This document shows, piece after piece, positions 38,936 to 48,929 of a stretch of DNA of 64,000 nucleotides. How positions within the stretch are numbered: position 1 is the first letter of the stretch; each line of letters starts with the position of its first letter. A model generated the notes under the pieces. It was not told the DNA's origin and did not search any database. It worked only from the letters and a program-made list of their open reading frames with translations. The DNA is from Strigamia acuminata (lineage: Eukaryota > Arthropoda > Chilopoda > Geophilomorpha > Linotaeniidae). A program made the position numbers and the translations under genes. Where the stretch lies: the NCBI GenBank assembly GCA_949358305.1, contig OX442318.1:10026517-10090516 (forward strand). Direction: 5' to 3'.

Positions 38936-39960
38936 CAAAATAATAACATATTTTAGACACAAAAGCATATTTTAGACTAGAGAAAGACATTTTAGACTAG
39001 AGAAAGACATTTTAGACTAGAGAAAGACATTTTAGACTAGAGAAAGACATTTTAGACTAGAGAAAGACATTTTAAACTAGAGAAAGACATTTTAGACTAG
39101 AGAAAGACATTTTAGACTAGAAAAAGACATTTTAGACTAGAAAAAGACATTTTAGACTAGAAAAAGATATTTTAGACTAGAAAGAGACATTTTAGACTAG
39201 AAAGAGACATTTTAGACAACAACAAAAAACATTTTTTACCACAAAAAGACATTTTGAACTGGACTAAGATATTTTAGACTAGAAAATGACATTTTAGGAC
39301 AAGAAAAGGATATTTAAGACTAGAAAAAGATTTTTTAGACTAGAAAAAGATATTTTAGACTAGATAAAGATATTTTAGACCAGAAAAAGATATTTTAGAC
39401 TAGAAAACGATATTTTAGACTAGAAAACGATATTTTAGACTAGAAAAGACGTTTAAGACAAAAAATCAACATATTATTTTAGACAATAAAAGCATATTTT
39501 AGACTAGATAAAGACATTTTAGACTAGAGAGACATTTTAGACTAGAAAAATATATTTTAGATTAGAAAGAGATATTTTAGACTAGAAAAAAAAAATTTTA
39601 GACCACAAAAACACATTTTGTACTGGACTAAGAAATTTTAGATTAGAAAATGACGTTTTAGACCAGAAAAATACATTTTAGACTAGAAAAAAAATTTTTA
39701 GACTGGAAAAAGACATTTTAGACTAGAAAAACACATTTTAGACTAGAAAAACACATTTTAGACTAGAAAAACACATTTTAGACTAGAAAAACAAACTTTA
39801 GCTTAGAAAAACACATTTTAGTCTACAAAAACACATTTTAATCTACAAAAACACATTTTAGTCTACAAAAACACATTTTAGATTACAAAAACACATTTTA
39901 GTCTACAAAAACACATTTTAGACTACAAAAATGCACCTTCTAAACCCAAAATGCATTTTC
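38936..39960. repeat. 20-bp minisatellite, about 1 kb
   Basis: About fifty units of the type GACATTTTAGACTAGAGAAA. The unit evolves along the array: AGAGAAAGA, then AGAAAAAGA, then AGAAAAACAC, and finally CTACAAAAACAC variants. This is the longest array in the window. Confidence 0.92.
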
Positions 39961-40849
39961 CAAGCACAAAAATAAACGTTAAAATAAATTCTACCATTTC
40001 ACCCTACTGCATTTGTTAACCAAATAACAAACCAAACGCCATCCTCCATTGTTCAAACGGAACAATCCATTGCTGAACCACTTAAATCACAACAAAATTC
40101 CAGCCATTGAAATCTAACCAACCCACTGGGCAATAAAACTGCTTAACACCCCATACAAACCTCTTAATCCACATGTCCCATTCAAGTATCAACAGTTTAC
40201 TCTCACTGCGAGTCGGCCACAGACCACAAGGGTTTCTCTTCAGCTACTGTTTTTCAGAGATAAACAGTGTTGGTTAATTTCCATCATATTTTACGCGATA
40301 ATTACTGCCTTTTTGTTCTAGCTGCACGGCAAGCAAGGGAAAACCAGAAAGGCTTTCGCCTTATCTGTTGTCAGATTAGGCGAAGACCTGTAATGATTCT
40401 CTGTTGCGCTCGAGATAAAAGTTTTGGGTTTTGCGCACTGCCTTCTTCTCCCGGCGTCTAACTAGAAGTGCACGGGCTGCCAATTTGCATAACAAACCTA
40501 TTTTAAGCCTCTAGAATTAAAACAAGCCGTACAGGTGCTTGTTTGAATTCAATTTCACTGCGCGGGGAAAAAGGTGGTTGAGGTAAATTACTCAACTCTT
40601 TTCGAGTAAGCCTATTTGAGGGTTATAGTCCGAAAAGTGAATTAAAATTCTAATAGACGGTTTCTTGGTTTCGTGCTGGATGTAATGCAATTACGGGCGA
40701 TGCTTTTAGCAAGTTATGGGTTTAATCGAGTTTTTTTTTTAGCGGACAAATTTTGTCGTTATTTATGGAATCTAATGTAGAGGAAATATTATTAAGTGTG
40801 GCAGGATAAACATAGGAGGTGAGAATGTGATATTTACAAGCGAAATGCA

Positions 40850-41510
40850 TTTTTTTAAATGCAGAATGAAATCTCTAGGTTACGAAAAAAAGCTTTTAGA
40901 ATGCAAAAATTTGATCATTATGTTCAAATGTGCACTTTTAAGTTCAAAATTCCATAAATATGTTAAAAAATTGACTCTTTATGCGCAAAATTCAATAATT
41001 ATGTTCAAAATGCTATTTTTAAATGCAAAATTCAATAATTATGTTCAAAATGCTATTTTTAAATGCAAAATTCAATAATTATGTTCAAAAAATTCACTTT
41101 CGAAGTGGAAAATTCAATAATTTTGTTCAAAAATGCAGTTTTAAATGCAAAATTCGATTTTTAGGTCTAAAAATGCACTTTTTAAGTGCAAAATTCCATA
41201 AATATGATCAAAAATGGACTTCTTATGCGCAAAATTCATTACTTCTGTTCAAAAATGCACTTTTATGCGCAAAATTCAATAATTATGTTCAAAAAATTCA
41301 CTTTCAAAGTGCAAAATTCAATCAGATTCGAAAATTCACTTTTAAAGTGGAAAATTCAATAAATATGTTCAAAACTGCACTTTTTATGCGCAAAATTCAA
41401 TAATTACGTTCAACAATGCTCTTCCTAAGTGCAAAAATTGATTTTTAGGTCCAAAAATGCACTTTTTAAGTGCAAAATTCGATTTTTAGGTCCAAAAATG
41501 CAATTTTTTT
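40850..41510. repeat. About 40-bp minisatellite
   Basis: Diverged tandem units containing CAAAATTCAATAATTATGTT and CAAAAATGCACTTTT. Partial open frames (40827-41078, 41023-41403, 41429-41629, +) with NNYVQ-type repeats are by-products of the repeat. Confidence 0.88.
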
Positions 41511-41985
41511 CTGCCATCTGCGCACGCCCAAGTCTAAAAATAATTTTACTTCACTTGAAAACCAAAAATTGTGTACCCTGGGACAAGTTAGTATTGAAAG
41601 TTAAGCTCGCAACCTCCAAAAGCAATTGAAACTAGTAAATCAAGGAATGGACTGATTGAAACTGAAATCCACATCGATTGAACCCGCTTAGTTTTTCCTC
41701 TTCGATCAATACCTTGCAGGATAGGAAACCTTAACTGATTCACCACTAAAATGTTGATTGCAAGTTGTATCGCCGGTAGTAAAGCGCCACCATGCAGTGA
41801 GAAATTGATGTCTGTTCCAACTTGCTCATCACCAACTTCCATCTGTCTCGAACAGATCGATCAGTACGCGCTGCAGGAGCAAGAAATCAAAGTTCAAACA
41901 GCAACAAGTGCCTCTTGTTTACCCACAACAAGTCAATTATTGCCACTAGGTGCATTCATAAAGTCGTGTTCAACTTGCAGTTAAA

Positions 41986-41990
41986 TAGGT
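41986..41990. repeat. Copia target-site duplication, left
   Basis: TAGGT directly before the left LTR. The same five bases follow the right LTR at 46765-46769. Confidence 0.9.
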
Positions 41991-42205
41991 TGTAGTTTTT
42001 GTTCTAATATGTTGGAGGCATAAAAATGGAGACGCTTGGCTTTTTGGTGAAATATTAACAGTGATGGTTTTAATCTAAAACAGATGTTTAAAAGTGCGCG
42101 GAGCACTAAATACAAAACAGGGCACTGATTGGTCAGTGCCAAATACAGGTGCACAGGTGGTAAAGACACCTGGCGGACAGGAATATAACATTCAATAAAA
42201 CAACA
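41991..42205 (-). repeat. Copia 3' LTR
   Basis: Plus-strand reading starts TGTAGTTTTTGTTCTAATAT and ends TTCAATAAAACAACA; in element orientation it starts TGTTG and ends CTACA. It is the downstream LTR because gag-pol reads toward it. Confidence 0.93.
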
Positions 42206-42213
42206 CTTCCCCT
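42206..42213 (-). other. Copia polypurine tract
   Basis: In element orientation AGGGGAAG directly precedes the 3' LTR. It is the expected primer for plus-strand DNA synthesis. Confidence 0.75.
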
Positions 42214-42327
42214 GAATGGCAATATTCCTACATTTCAAAATTCAAAACATTTTTCTTAAGCAATTTAGACATCTAAACATTAAAGTATTCATTCACAAAC
42301 AATTCAAAATATTAAAAACAATATTTC

Positions 42328-45300
42328 TTAAACAATTTCCTTCAATCCAAATTGGGCGATCAATTCTTCGTGTTTTGGCTTAAAAAGCCCCTTGGTCAAC
42401 ACATCGGCGACCATCTTCTCACTCTCCAGGAATTCTATGTCGATATCTCCCCGCTCACATGTTTCTCGAACAAAATGGTGGCGAATGTCGATGTGCTTGG
42501 TTCTGGAATGAAAAATTGGGTTTCGCACCAATTTGTGTGCCCCCTGATTATCGCTATAAATGAGGGTCGTTTCTTTCTTCTTGTTGATGTATTTAATTTC
42601 GTCTAGGAAGTTTCGCAAGTAGATTGCTTCTTTTGACGCGTCGGCCAACGCCATATATTCTGCTTCGGTCGACGAGGTTGCGACGGTCTTCTGCTTTCTT
42701 GCTTCCCAGCATATTGTCGCGTTCGCGAGTTTAAAGCAGTAGCCGGTGTACGAGCGACGGTCGTCCAAGTTTGCTCCCCAATCTGCATCCGTGTAGCCGA
42801 CTAAGTCTTTTCCGGTCTTTTCGAATTTTAGCCCGAGATTCGATGAGTGCTTCAAATATCTTAGGACGCGTTTTGCTGCTGTCCAATGAGTTCCGGTGAA
42901 GCACGTATTATATTGACTTAATGCGCTGACGGTGTAGGAAATATCGGGTCGAGTGCAAACGGCGAGGTACATGAGTGATCCGATTAAACTTTGGTACGGG
43001 AACTTCTCTGGATCCAGTAGCTCTTCGTCGGTCCCATCCTCCTTTTTCTTGTTTTTCTGCAATTTCTGATTTGCGTCGAGTGGAGTTGTGTTTTTCGAGC
43101 AGTCTTGCATTCCGAAACGATTCAGTATGTCCTTAACGTATTTTTTCTGCGCCATCGTGATTGATTTCGTCTTTTCGTCCTGTTTAAACTCGATTCCCAA
43201 GCAGTAGTGAATTTGTCCTAAATCCTTCATTTTGAACTCGCTCTTCAGGTTCGATTTTAATTTCTCCAAGTTTCTTTTGCAGTTCGTTGCGATGATAAAA
43301 TCATCCACGTAGATTGCGACGAGCGTGATGACTTCTCCATTCATTTGGTAATACACGCATGGGTCTGCGTTTGTTGGCTTCAGTCCGTGCTTTTGCAACT
43401 TCTCGTCCAGTTTTTTGTACCACTGGCGACCCGACTGCTTCAATCCGTATAACGCCTTTTTCATCCGGCAGACTTTTCCTTTCTTGATTTTTATTCCAGC
43501 AATAAATTCCAAATATTCGGGGAATTCCATAAAAATTTCCTCTTCGATTTCGCCGTTCAAATATGCCGTTATCGCGTCCATTTGGTGTACGGTCAATCCC
43601 AACTCGGCTGCGATTGCCATCATCATTCGAATTGATCCCGGTCGTGCGACGGGCGCGTAGGTTTCAAAGTAATCGATGCCTGGCTGCTGTGCATATCCTT
43701 TGGCGACCAGTCTGGCCTTTCTGCGTTCGATTGACCCGTCTGCTTCAAATTTCGTGCGGAGGACCCATCTACATCCGATTACGTTTCTATTTTTTGGTCG
43801 GTCGCACTCCTCCCACGTTTCGTTTTCGATTAAAGCGTCGTACTCTTCCTTCATCGCTTTCATCCATTCTTGTGGGTCGTTTCCATTCAAAGCTTCGGCC
43901 GCTGTCGTTGGATCGTCGAGAATTGCTATCTGTGCAATTTCGTCCAAAACTTCATTAGTTGTTGTCGGATTCTTTCTGGTGTATTTCTTTCTGGGTGGGT
44001 CCCCATTTCGATTTGGGTAAGGTTTTGGCGTTCTCGAGGATCGTCGTGGAATTATTTGCGCGTTTTCATTCTGACGAGGTTCGGCTTCTTCGTGTTGCGT
44101 CTCTCTCTCGTCCTCATTATCGGGCTCGTTCTCGCCTGCGCTCTCGACTTCGTCCTCGGAAATTTCGGTTCCATTCTCGATTTGATCTGTTCTGCAATCG
44201 GTGAGAATGTCATTAAGATTATTGTTATTATCGTTTTCTTCACATTCTTCATTCGTTTCATTTTCCGATTTTTCGACAAATTTCACATCGCGACTTTTTA
44301 TAATTTTGTTTTCGCTTTTTGACCACAAGCGATACGCCTTCGATCCGTCCCAATATCCGATGAGAATACATTCTTTTGACTTCGGTTCGAACTTCCCCTT
44401 GTTCGGTTTCTTGTCCAACGCGAAGACTCTGCTTCCAAAAACTCGAAAATAGTCGACATTCGGTTTTCTTCCGGTCCAGACTTGATGCGGGATTTCATTT
44501 TCCAAACTTCTAGTCGGGCATTTATTTCGGATGTGGCATGCAGTGTTGATTGCTTCCGCCCAATATGAGTTAGGCAATTTTGCTTGCAGTAACATGCATC
44601 GTGCCATCTCGATCAAAGTTCTATTCATTCTTTCCGAGACGCCATTTTGTTCCGGGGTTCGTTCGACGCTGGTTTGGCGCTTTATGCCGTTTTCTTGTAA
44701 ATATGCGTCGAATTTCTTGTTTACATATTCCTTCCCGTTGTCCGATCGTAAAACTTTTAGTGCGCAACCAGTTTCCCTCTCGCAAAACGTTTTAAATGAC
44801 TTGAATGCCTCGAAAACTTCGCTTTTGTGCTTCAGAAAATACACCTTGCACCACCTCGATTTGTCGTCGGTGAAGGTCACGAAGTATCTTGATCCGTTCA
44901 TGGACTTTGTTGGCATTGGTCCGCAAACGTCCGAGTGTACAAGTTCCAGCAGTTTTTCGCTTTTTGACGTGGAGTCAGGAAATTTCGTACTTGCGTGCTT
45001 CCCCTCGATGCAAGTTTCACAAGTTGGCAGCTTGGCGTCCTTTTCCAAATTCATTCCGTCCGCCTTTTCGTTTAGTATTTTCAGACTTGACTCGTTCAGG
45101 TGCCCAAGTCTTTTGTGCCATTCTTGTATTTTCGTACTTGCGGGTTTTGCAGGTTTTGATCCGGTTCCGACTTCGATTTCCGCTGCAGTCGCAGCATCCT
45201 CGGTCTCGTCGACGATGTAATACAGTCCGTTCCTTTTTTCGGCGGTGAATACGATTTCTCCCTTCGGATTTATCACTTCTGCTGACTTATCATCGAAAAT

Positions 45301-46428
45301 CACCTTGTGTCCCCGTTCTGTGATCTTCCCGACCGACATCAAATTCGTTCGTAGATCTCGCACCAAAAGAGTTTCCGCCAAATCCAGCTTCACATTTCCG
45401 TTCCCGGTGTTGACGACAATTTTCGCGGTTCCTTTTCCGTCGATTTTTGTACTCGCTTTGCTGGCCAAATTCAGTTTTTGGTTTTTCAGGAATTCGATCG
45501 TCGAAAATGTTGAATCGTTCGAGCACATGTGGGAGCTGGCGCCGCTGTCCAAACACCAATTTTTCGGTCGTGACGTCTCGCTTATCAGCGCTGTCTCGAT
45601 TTGCTCGCAGAAAAATAATTCGTACTTGGATTTCTCGGCTCTTGATGCGCTTTCCTTCTTGCTTTTACTTCGGCAATCGGCGATTTTGTGGCCAATTTTT
45701 CCGCAACCGTGACACTTGTATTTGAAAACTGGCTTCTCGGTCGAATTCGAATTTTCGTCGCCGTATTTCTTTGGTTGCTTACGTTTTTGGAACGTTTTTC
45801 TGGCCATCATGGCGTCCGACACGTCTTCTTTTCCTTTTCCGCGGGCGATCGACTCGTCTTTGATTTTTCCCTCCAAAACTTCCAGCGATGGCAATTTATC
45901 TTGGGATTCTATTGCGCATCGAAAGTTGTCGTAGGAATTTGGCAAACTCAGTAGCAGTAGAATCGTTGTGAAATCTTCGGGCATTTTAAAATCCATGTCT
46001 AGCAATTTGTCTACTAGTTCGAAGAATTCTTTTAGGTGACTCTCCACGTTTTCTCCGTCCGCCATCTTGTGTGTCGCGAGTCGTTTTAACAACGTGATTT
46101 TTCTTGCCGGTCCTTTCGATTGGTACACACTATGCAACTTCCTCCACAATTCATTTGCGGTGCTGCAATTTTTGGCCATTCGAAGTTCAGATTGCTTTAT
46201 GTTTAGCAAAATGTCATTTTTGGCTGTTCGATCACTTTTCTCCCACGTCTCGATCTCCTTCATACGTTTCGCGTTGCCTTCAATGGTCTCTGGTCGTTTC
46301 GACGTACCTTCCGCGTGCACGAGTAGGTCCCGTTGATCCAAAATTGCTTCCATCTGGATCTTCCATGTGTCGAAGTTTTCCTTTCCCAACACCTCGATTC
46401 GAGCTGAATTTCCGCCGCCGTTCGCCAT
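42328..46428 (-). CDS. gag-pol: Copia gag-pol polyprotein, 1366 residues
   Basis: A single frame encoding Gag, protease, integrase, reverse transcriptase and RNase H for RNA-mediated transposition. Gag ends with a zinc knuckle (CHGCGKIGHKIADC, residues 239-252). The protease has DSGA at 294-297 in WCLDSGASSH. Integrase shows the HHCC zinc site (H438, H443, C470, C473) and the catalytic triad D500, D563, E599 with the usual 35-residue spacing. Reverse transcriptase has D951 and YVDD at 1040-1043. RNase H has YTDADW near 1212-1217, TSSTEAEY at 1251-1258 and YSDNQ near 1291-1295. All the key residues are present and there is no stop or frameshift, so it looks functional. Length is typical of Copia polyproteins. 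The ATG at 46428 follows the leader after the primer-binding site. How Gag is overproduced relative to Pol (splicing or processing) cannot be read from this sequence. Confidence 0.95.
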   Translation of the reverse strand: MANGGGNSARIEVLGKENFDTWKIQMEAILDQRDLLVHAEGTSKRPETIEGNAKRMKEIETWEKSDRTAKNDILLNIKQSELRMAKNCSTANELWRKLHSVYQSKGPARKITLLKRLATHKMADGENVESHLKEFFELVDKLLDMDFKMPEDFTTILLLLSLPNSYDNFRCAIESQDKLPSLEVLEGKIKDESIARGKGKEDVSDAMMARKTFQKRKQPKKYGDENSNSTEKPVFKYKCHGCGKIGHKIADCRSKSKKESASRAEKSKYELFFCEQIETALISETSRPKNWCLDSGASSHMCSNDSTFSTIEFLKNQKLNLASKASTKIDGKGTAKIVVNTGNGNVKLDLAETLLVRDLRTNLMSVGKITERGHKVIFDDKSAEVINPKGEIVFTAEKRNGLYYIVDETEDAATAAEIEVGTGSKPAKPASTKIQEWHKRLGHLNESSLKILNEKADGMNLEKDAKLPTCETCIEGKHASTKFPDSTSKSEKLLELVHSDVCGPMPTKSMNGSRYFVTFTDDKSRWCKVYFLKHKSEVFEAFKSFKTFCERETGCALKVLRSDNGKEYVNKKFDAYLQENGIKRQTSVERTPEQNGVSERMNRTLIEMARCMLLQAKLPNSYWAEAINTACHIRNKCPTRSLENEIPHQVWTGRKPNVDYFRVFGSRVFALDKKPNKGKFEPKSKECILIGYWDGSKAYRLWSKSENKIIKSRDVKFVEKSENETNEECEENDNNNNLNDILTDCRTDQIENGTEISEDEVESAGENEPDNEDERETQHEEAEPRQNENAQIIPRRSSRTPKPYPNRNGDPPRKKYTRKNPTTTNEVLDEIAQIAILDDPTTAAEALNGNDPQEWMKAMKEEYDALIENETWEECDRPKNRNVIGCRWVLRTKFEADGSIERRKARLVAKGYAQQPGIDYFETYAPVARPGSIRMMMAIAAELGLTVHQMDAITAYLNGEIEEEIFMEFPEYLEFIAGIKIKKGKVCRMKKALYGLKQSGRQWYKKLDEKLQKHGLKPTNADPCVYYQMNGEVITLVAIYVDDFIIATNCKRNLEKLKSNLKSEFKMKDLGQIHYCLGIEFKQDEKTKSITMAQKKYVKDILNRFGMQDCSKNTTPLDANQKLQKNKKKEDGTDEELLDPEKFPYQSLIGSLMYLAVCTRPDISYTVSALSQYNTCFTGTHWTAAKRVLRYLKHSSNLGLKFEKTGKDLVGYTDADWGANLDDRRSYTGYCFKLANATICWEARKQKTVATSSTEAEYMALADASKEAIYLRNFLDEIKYINKKKETTLIYSDNQGAHKLVRNPIFHSRTKHIDIRHHFVRETCERGDIDIEFLESEKMVADVLTKGLFKPKHEELIAQFGLKEIV

Positions 46429-46519
46429 CGTTTCTTAGTTCTGTTTCTTGTGGAATGTTCGTGTTAAATTCGTTTTTAACTTCCTCGAATGTTCCGGTAC
46501 AAAACTTGATGATTTTTAA

Positions 46520-46549
46520 GCGCAGTGGAAGCGTGCTGGGCCCATAACC
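46520..46549 (-). other. Copia primer-binding site, initiator tRNA-Met half
   Basis: Lying directly inside the 5' LTR. On the plus strand the 30 bases read like initiator tRNA-Met from the D arm to the anticodon loop (GGAAGCGTGCTGGGCCCATA and CC), with one visible difference (CAGTGG for CAGCGG). The element therefore pairs with an internal, not 3'-terminal, tRNA segment. That is the half-tRNA priming known from Drosophila copia. The pairing appears unusually long. Confidence 0.85.
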
Positions 46550-46764
46550 TGTAGTTTTTGTTCTAATATGTTGGAGGCATAAAAATGGAGACGCTTGGCT
46601 TTTTGGTGAAATATTAACAGTGATGGTTTTAATCTAAAACAGATGTTTAAAAGTGCGCGGAGCACTAAATACAAAACAGGGCACTGATTGGTCAGTGCCA
46701 AATACAGGTGCACAGGTGGTAAAGACACCTGGCGGACAGGAATATAACATTCAATAAAACAACA
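46550..46764 (-). repeat. Copia 5' LTR
   Basis: Same 215 bases as 41991-42205 as far as I can read. Promoter and transcript start should lie in here, but I do not mark a TATA box. Confidence 0.93.
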
Positions 46765-46769
46765 TAGGT
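46765..46769. repeat. Copia target-site duplication, right
   Basis: TAGGT, matching 41986-41990. Confidence 0.9.
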
Positions 46770-47033
46770 CTTGTCGTTTAAATGTCTTGCGCGTGCCCAA
46801 AAACCAAAGTTTGAAGCAGAAAAAACGTTTTTGGAACAAAATATACCAATAAAATGTGATAAATTTATTACTCTTTTTTTTGGTATATTTTGAAAATTTT
46901 GACCCTCTAATTGTACACCCGTGCAGAATTAGAGACCCAAAAAAATTTTCTCCGCGCCCAATTAGAGGCCTGCGCGTTGTCCAAACTCCTATTGGTTGAG
47001 CCATCTCACTGGTGTAGTGGCACAAAAAAGTAG

Positions 47034-47323
47034 CGTCCGACGTGAACGTATTGTTTTCAAGGCGCACTGTGATTAGTTGAGAGATGCATTGAATTACATT
47101 GACGAAAAACCCCGTTCTGTCTACATTGCTAAAAACAGATAAGGTTAGGTCTGGGGGGGTCAAGGGAGGGGCTACGTCCCCCTCTTGTTAGGAAAAAAGA
47201 AGCTAACACCTCGAAATACATCGATTTGAGAAAACTTACATTGACGAAAGGAAGTGCCATCGTTAGCTCTCAACCAATCACAGCGCGCCTTGAAAATAAT
47301 ATACATTCACATCGGACATGAAC
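47034..47323. mobile_element. Family I foldback element nested in family B
   Basis: The left arm CGTCCGACGTGAACGTATTG, with TTTTCAAGGCGCACTGTGAT, matches in inverted form the right arm AACCAATCACAGCGCGCCTT, then GAAAATAATATACATTCACA. The centre, 47136-47192, is the AAGGTTAGGT plus G-run/C-run hairpin core. Confidence 0.7.
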
Positions 47324-47429
47324 GTAGCCACTGCCTAAATAAAATCCATCATTCTAATCACTTTTTACACTAAAATTCATTGAAAATAAACAGAACTACT
47401 TTTCTGCGTAGTAGAGCACAGTCCACAGT

Positions 47430-48014
47430 TAAGCCTAGTACTCATACGCTTTCAGAGTCTAAATATTTTTACAGTCTTAATTTTTCAACAGCACCATTTC
47501 AAGCGGAATGTTTTATCCTCTTATTATTTAGAGTCTGATAAATTTTTGGTACTCATGAAATTGTCACCAGAAAGTTTCCGTACTCTTAAACTGATTGAGT
47601 CATTGTTGCTTGTTTTCCAAATGGCTGGCAATGGCAATGAAGCTTTGTCCGACTTTTCTGACTTAAATAATTTTAAAATCAGTTTTGGACTTTTTGCAAT
47701 TAAAAAAGCATTTATTTTGTCTGAAATGCAGGCAAAAATATAATTCTACTAACCTTCAACAAACGTGTTCAATTGTAGTAGTTGGGTGTCTTTGTTTGCA
47801 ACCGGCTGTGACCAGTTGCAAATTTTAGATCAAAAACAAGGAAATTCTGGGTAGACAAAATTTATTCAGAGTCTGAAACAATTCGTTTCCACTTGCAAGG
47901 GTGATTCAGAGTCTAAACAATATTTTTATGAGTACCACCCTTGGCAGGAAACTTAAGACTTTGATTCCTGTTACCATTCCAAGGACGGAATGGTGTTATG
48001 AGTACTAGGCTTTA
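47430..48014. mobile_element. Foldback element J nested in family B
   Basis: The ends TAAGCCTAGTACTCATA and the inverted TATGAGTACTAGGCTTTA are a close match. TCAGAGTCT and GAGTACCA/TGGTACTCATG words recur inside. A 65-codon open frame at 47546-47743 (+) has no recognisable domain. Confidence 0.65.
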
Positions 48015-48368
48015 GGCATAATCTGGCTCAACCAATAGGAGTTAGGACCACGTTGTATCGGTTTCCGAAAACATACGATAAACTCCCAATGACCGTTCCT
48101 CATCCATTTATTTACCTTCCTAAAATATTAAATACAGCCATGTTTGATTTTCCTTAACTATATAAGCAGAAATTGACCTGTTAAACCTCTCCAAAGCACA
48201 AAACACTCAACTGCTCCTTTAAAAAAAAACACTTGCTCAATGTTTCACCAGCTCGGAGAGCCGGGCTTAGCGTGTTCATAGATCCTGCGTGTGTATCCAC
48301 GCGTGACCATTCACTTTGTACACACTGACCATCAGATTGACATTGAATGAGCTGACGTCTCGTTGCAG

Positions 48369-48486
48369 ATCCACGAGGGACTGTGCAACCACGAATCACA
48401 GACAGTAAACAGATTGTGACCGCACGACAAGGCGAGCGGGTAGCACTTCCCTGTGCAGCGCAGGGTTATCCAATTCCCTTTTACAA
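48369..48486 (+). CDS. Dscam: Dscam-like exon, Ig3 first half
   Basis: Encodes the N-terminal half of Ig3. The acceptor is TCTCGTTGCAG (ends 48368) and the frame gives DPRGTVQPRITDSKQIVTAR, then QGERVALPCAAQGYPIPFY. The donor AA|GTAGG leaves phase 2, and codon AA|C (Asn) is completed by the next exon. LPCAAQGYP is the hallmark of Dscam Ig3 and supplies the B-strand cysteine. At 118 nt it corresponds to exon 6 of insect Dscam1, which there is chosen from an array of dozens of variants. Only this one copy is visible here. Confidence 0.92.
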
Positions 48487-48929
48487 GTAGGAAAATAAAT
48501 TTTTACACTTTTCTTCTTTTGTTTTTTTTCCTTTTTGTCTTCCACCGAAGCAATCATGTGGTTTCGGTTGCCATTAAGCCTTTCTATCACCCCCCATGCC
48601 GCAAATTGAAGTTCCTCCCTACTCCCCGCTTTAAAAGTTTGTTTTCTACAGCTGCTTACTCGTATTGATTCAATTATCTAACCTGTACCTAATTGCGTTT
48701 TAATTATACTGCTCCTGTAATTTTGTTACATCCAATCGACCCGTAGGCTTAACTGTTGTGTATACAAACAAAGTATAATTATGTCTTTCATTCAGGTTTG
48801 TTTTCTTTGTACAAGTTGAAGAGAATGGTGGAACAACTGATCGTGGGGCCTTCTGTGTATAATGGGCTTCACTAAAGTTTACGGAGTATAAATTTTGTTA
48901 GGAAATTTATATTTTTGTTTTTCTTGAAA

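Larger units (their letters stand above)
41991..46764 (-). mobile_element. Apparently complete Ty1/Copia LTR retrotransposon
   Basis: A 4774-bp element reading on the minus strand, antisense to the Dscam gene. It has two 215-bp LTRs, a primer-binding site next to the right LTR, a polypurine tract next to the left LTR, one uninterrupted gag-pol frame and a TAGGT target duplication. By eye the LTRs are identical. Since LTRs are the same at insertion, this suggests a recent, possibly still competent insertion. Domain order (integrase before reverse transcriptase) makes it Copia rather than Gypsy. Confidence 0.95.
46983..48055. mobile_element. Family B element, copy 3, twice interrupted
   Basis: The left arm (ACTCCTATTGGTTGAGCCAT, GGTGTAGTGGCACAAAAAAG) and the right arm (TCTGGCTCAACCAATAGGAG) are family B. 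The inner block GAACTACTTTTCTGCGTAGT is at about 47392. Two other inverted-repeat elements sit inside, at 47034-47323 and 47430-48014. The outer TATACTC ends are not clear. Confidence 0.65.
37017..48368 (+). other. Dscam intron 3, 11.4 kb
   Basis: This is the interval where the exon 6 array lies in hypervariable Dscam1. It contains no second copy of the Ig3 half-exon that I can find. It holds minisatellites at 37330-37965, 38936-39960 and 40850-41510, the Copia element at 41991-46764, and a nested foldback cluster at 46983-48055. The stretches 37966-38935, 39961-40849 and 41511-41990 hold nothing recognised. Confidence 0.8.

Noticed and set aside
38936-39960. CRISPR-like array of regularly spaced repeats
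   Set aside because: Units are contiguous with no unique spacers, and the sequence is an intron of a eukaryotic gene.
43415-46547. Many plus-strand open frames of 80-230 codons
   Set aside because: They are antisense shadows of the Copia polyprotein; the minus-strand frame has all the protein motifs.
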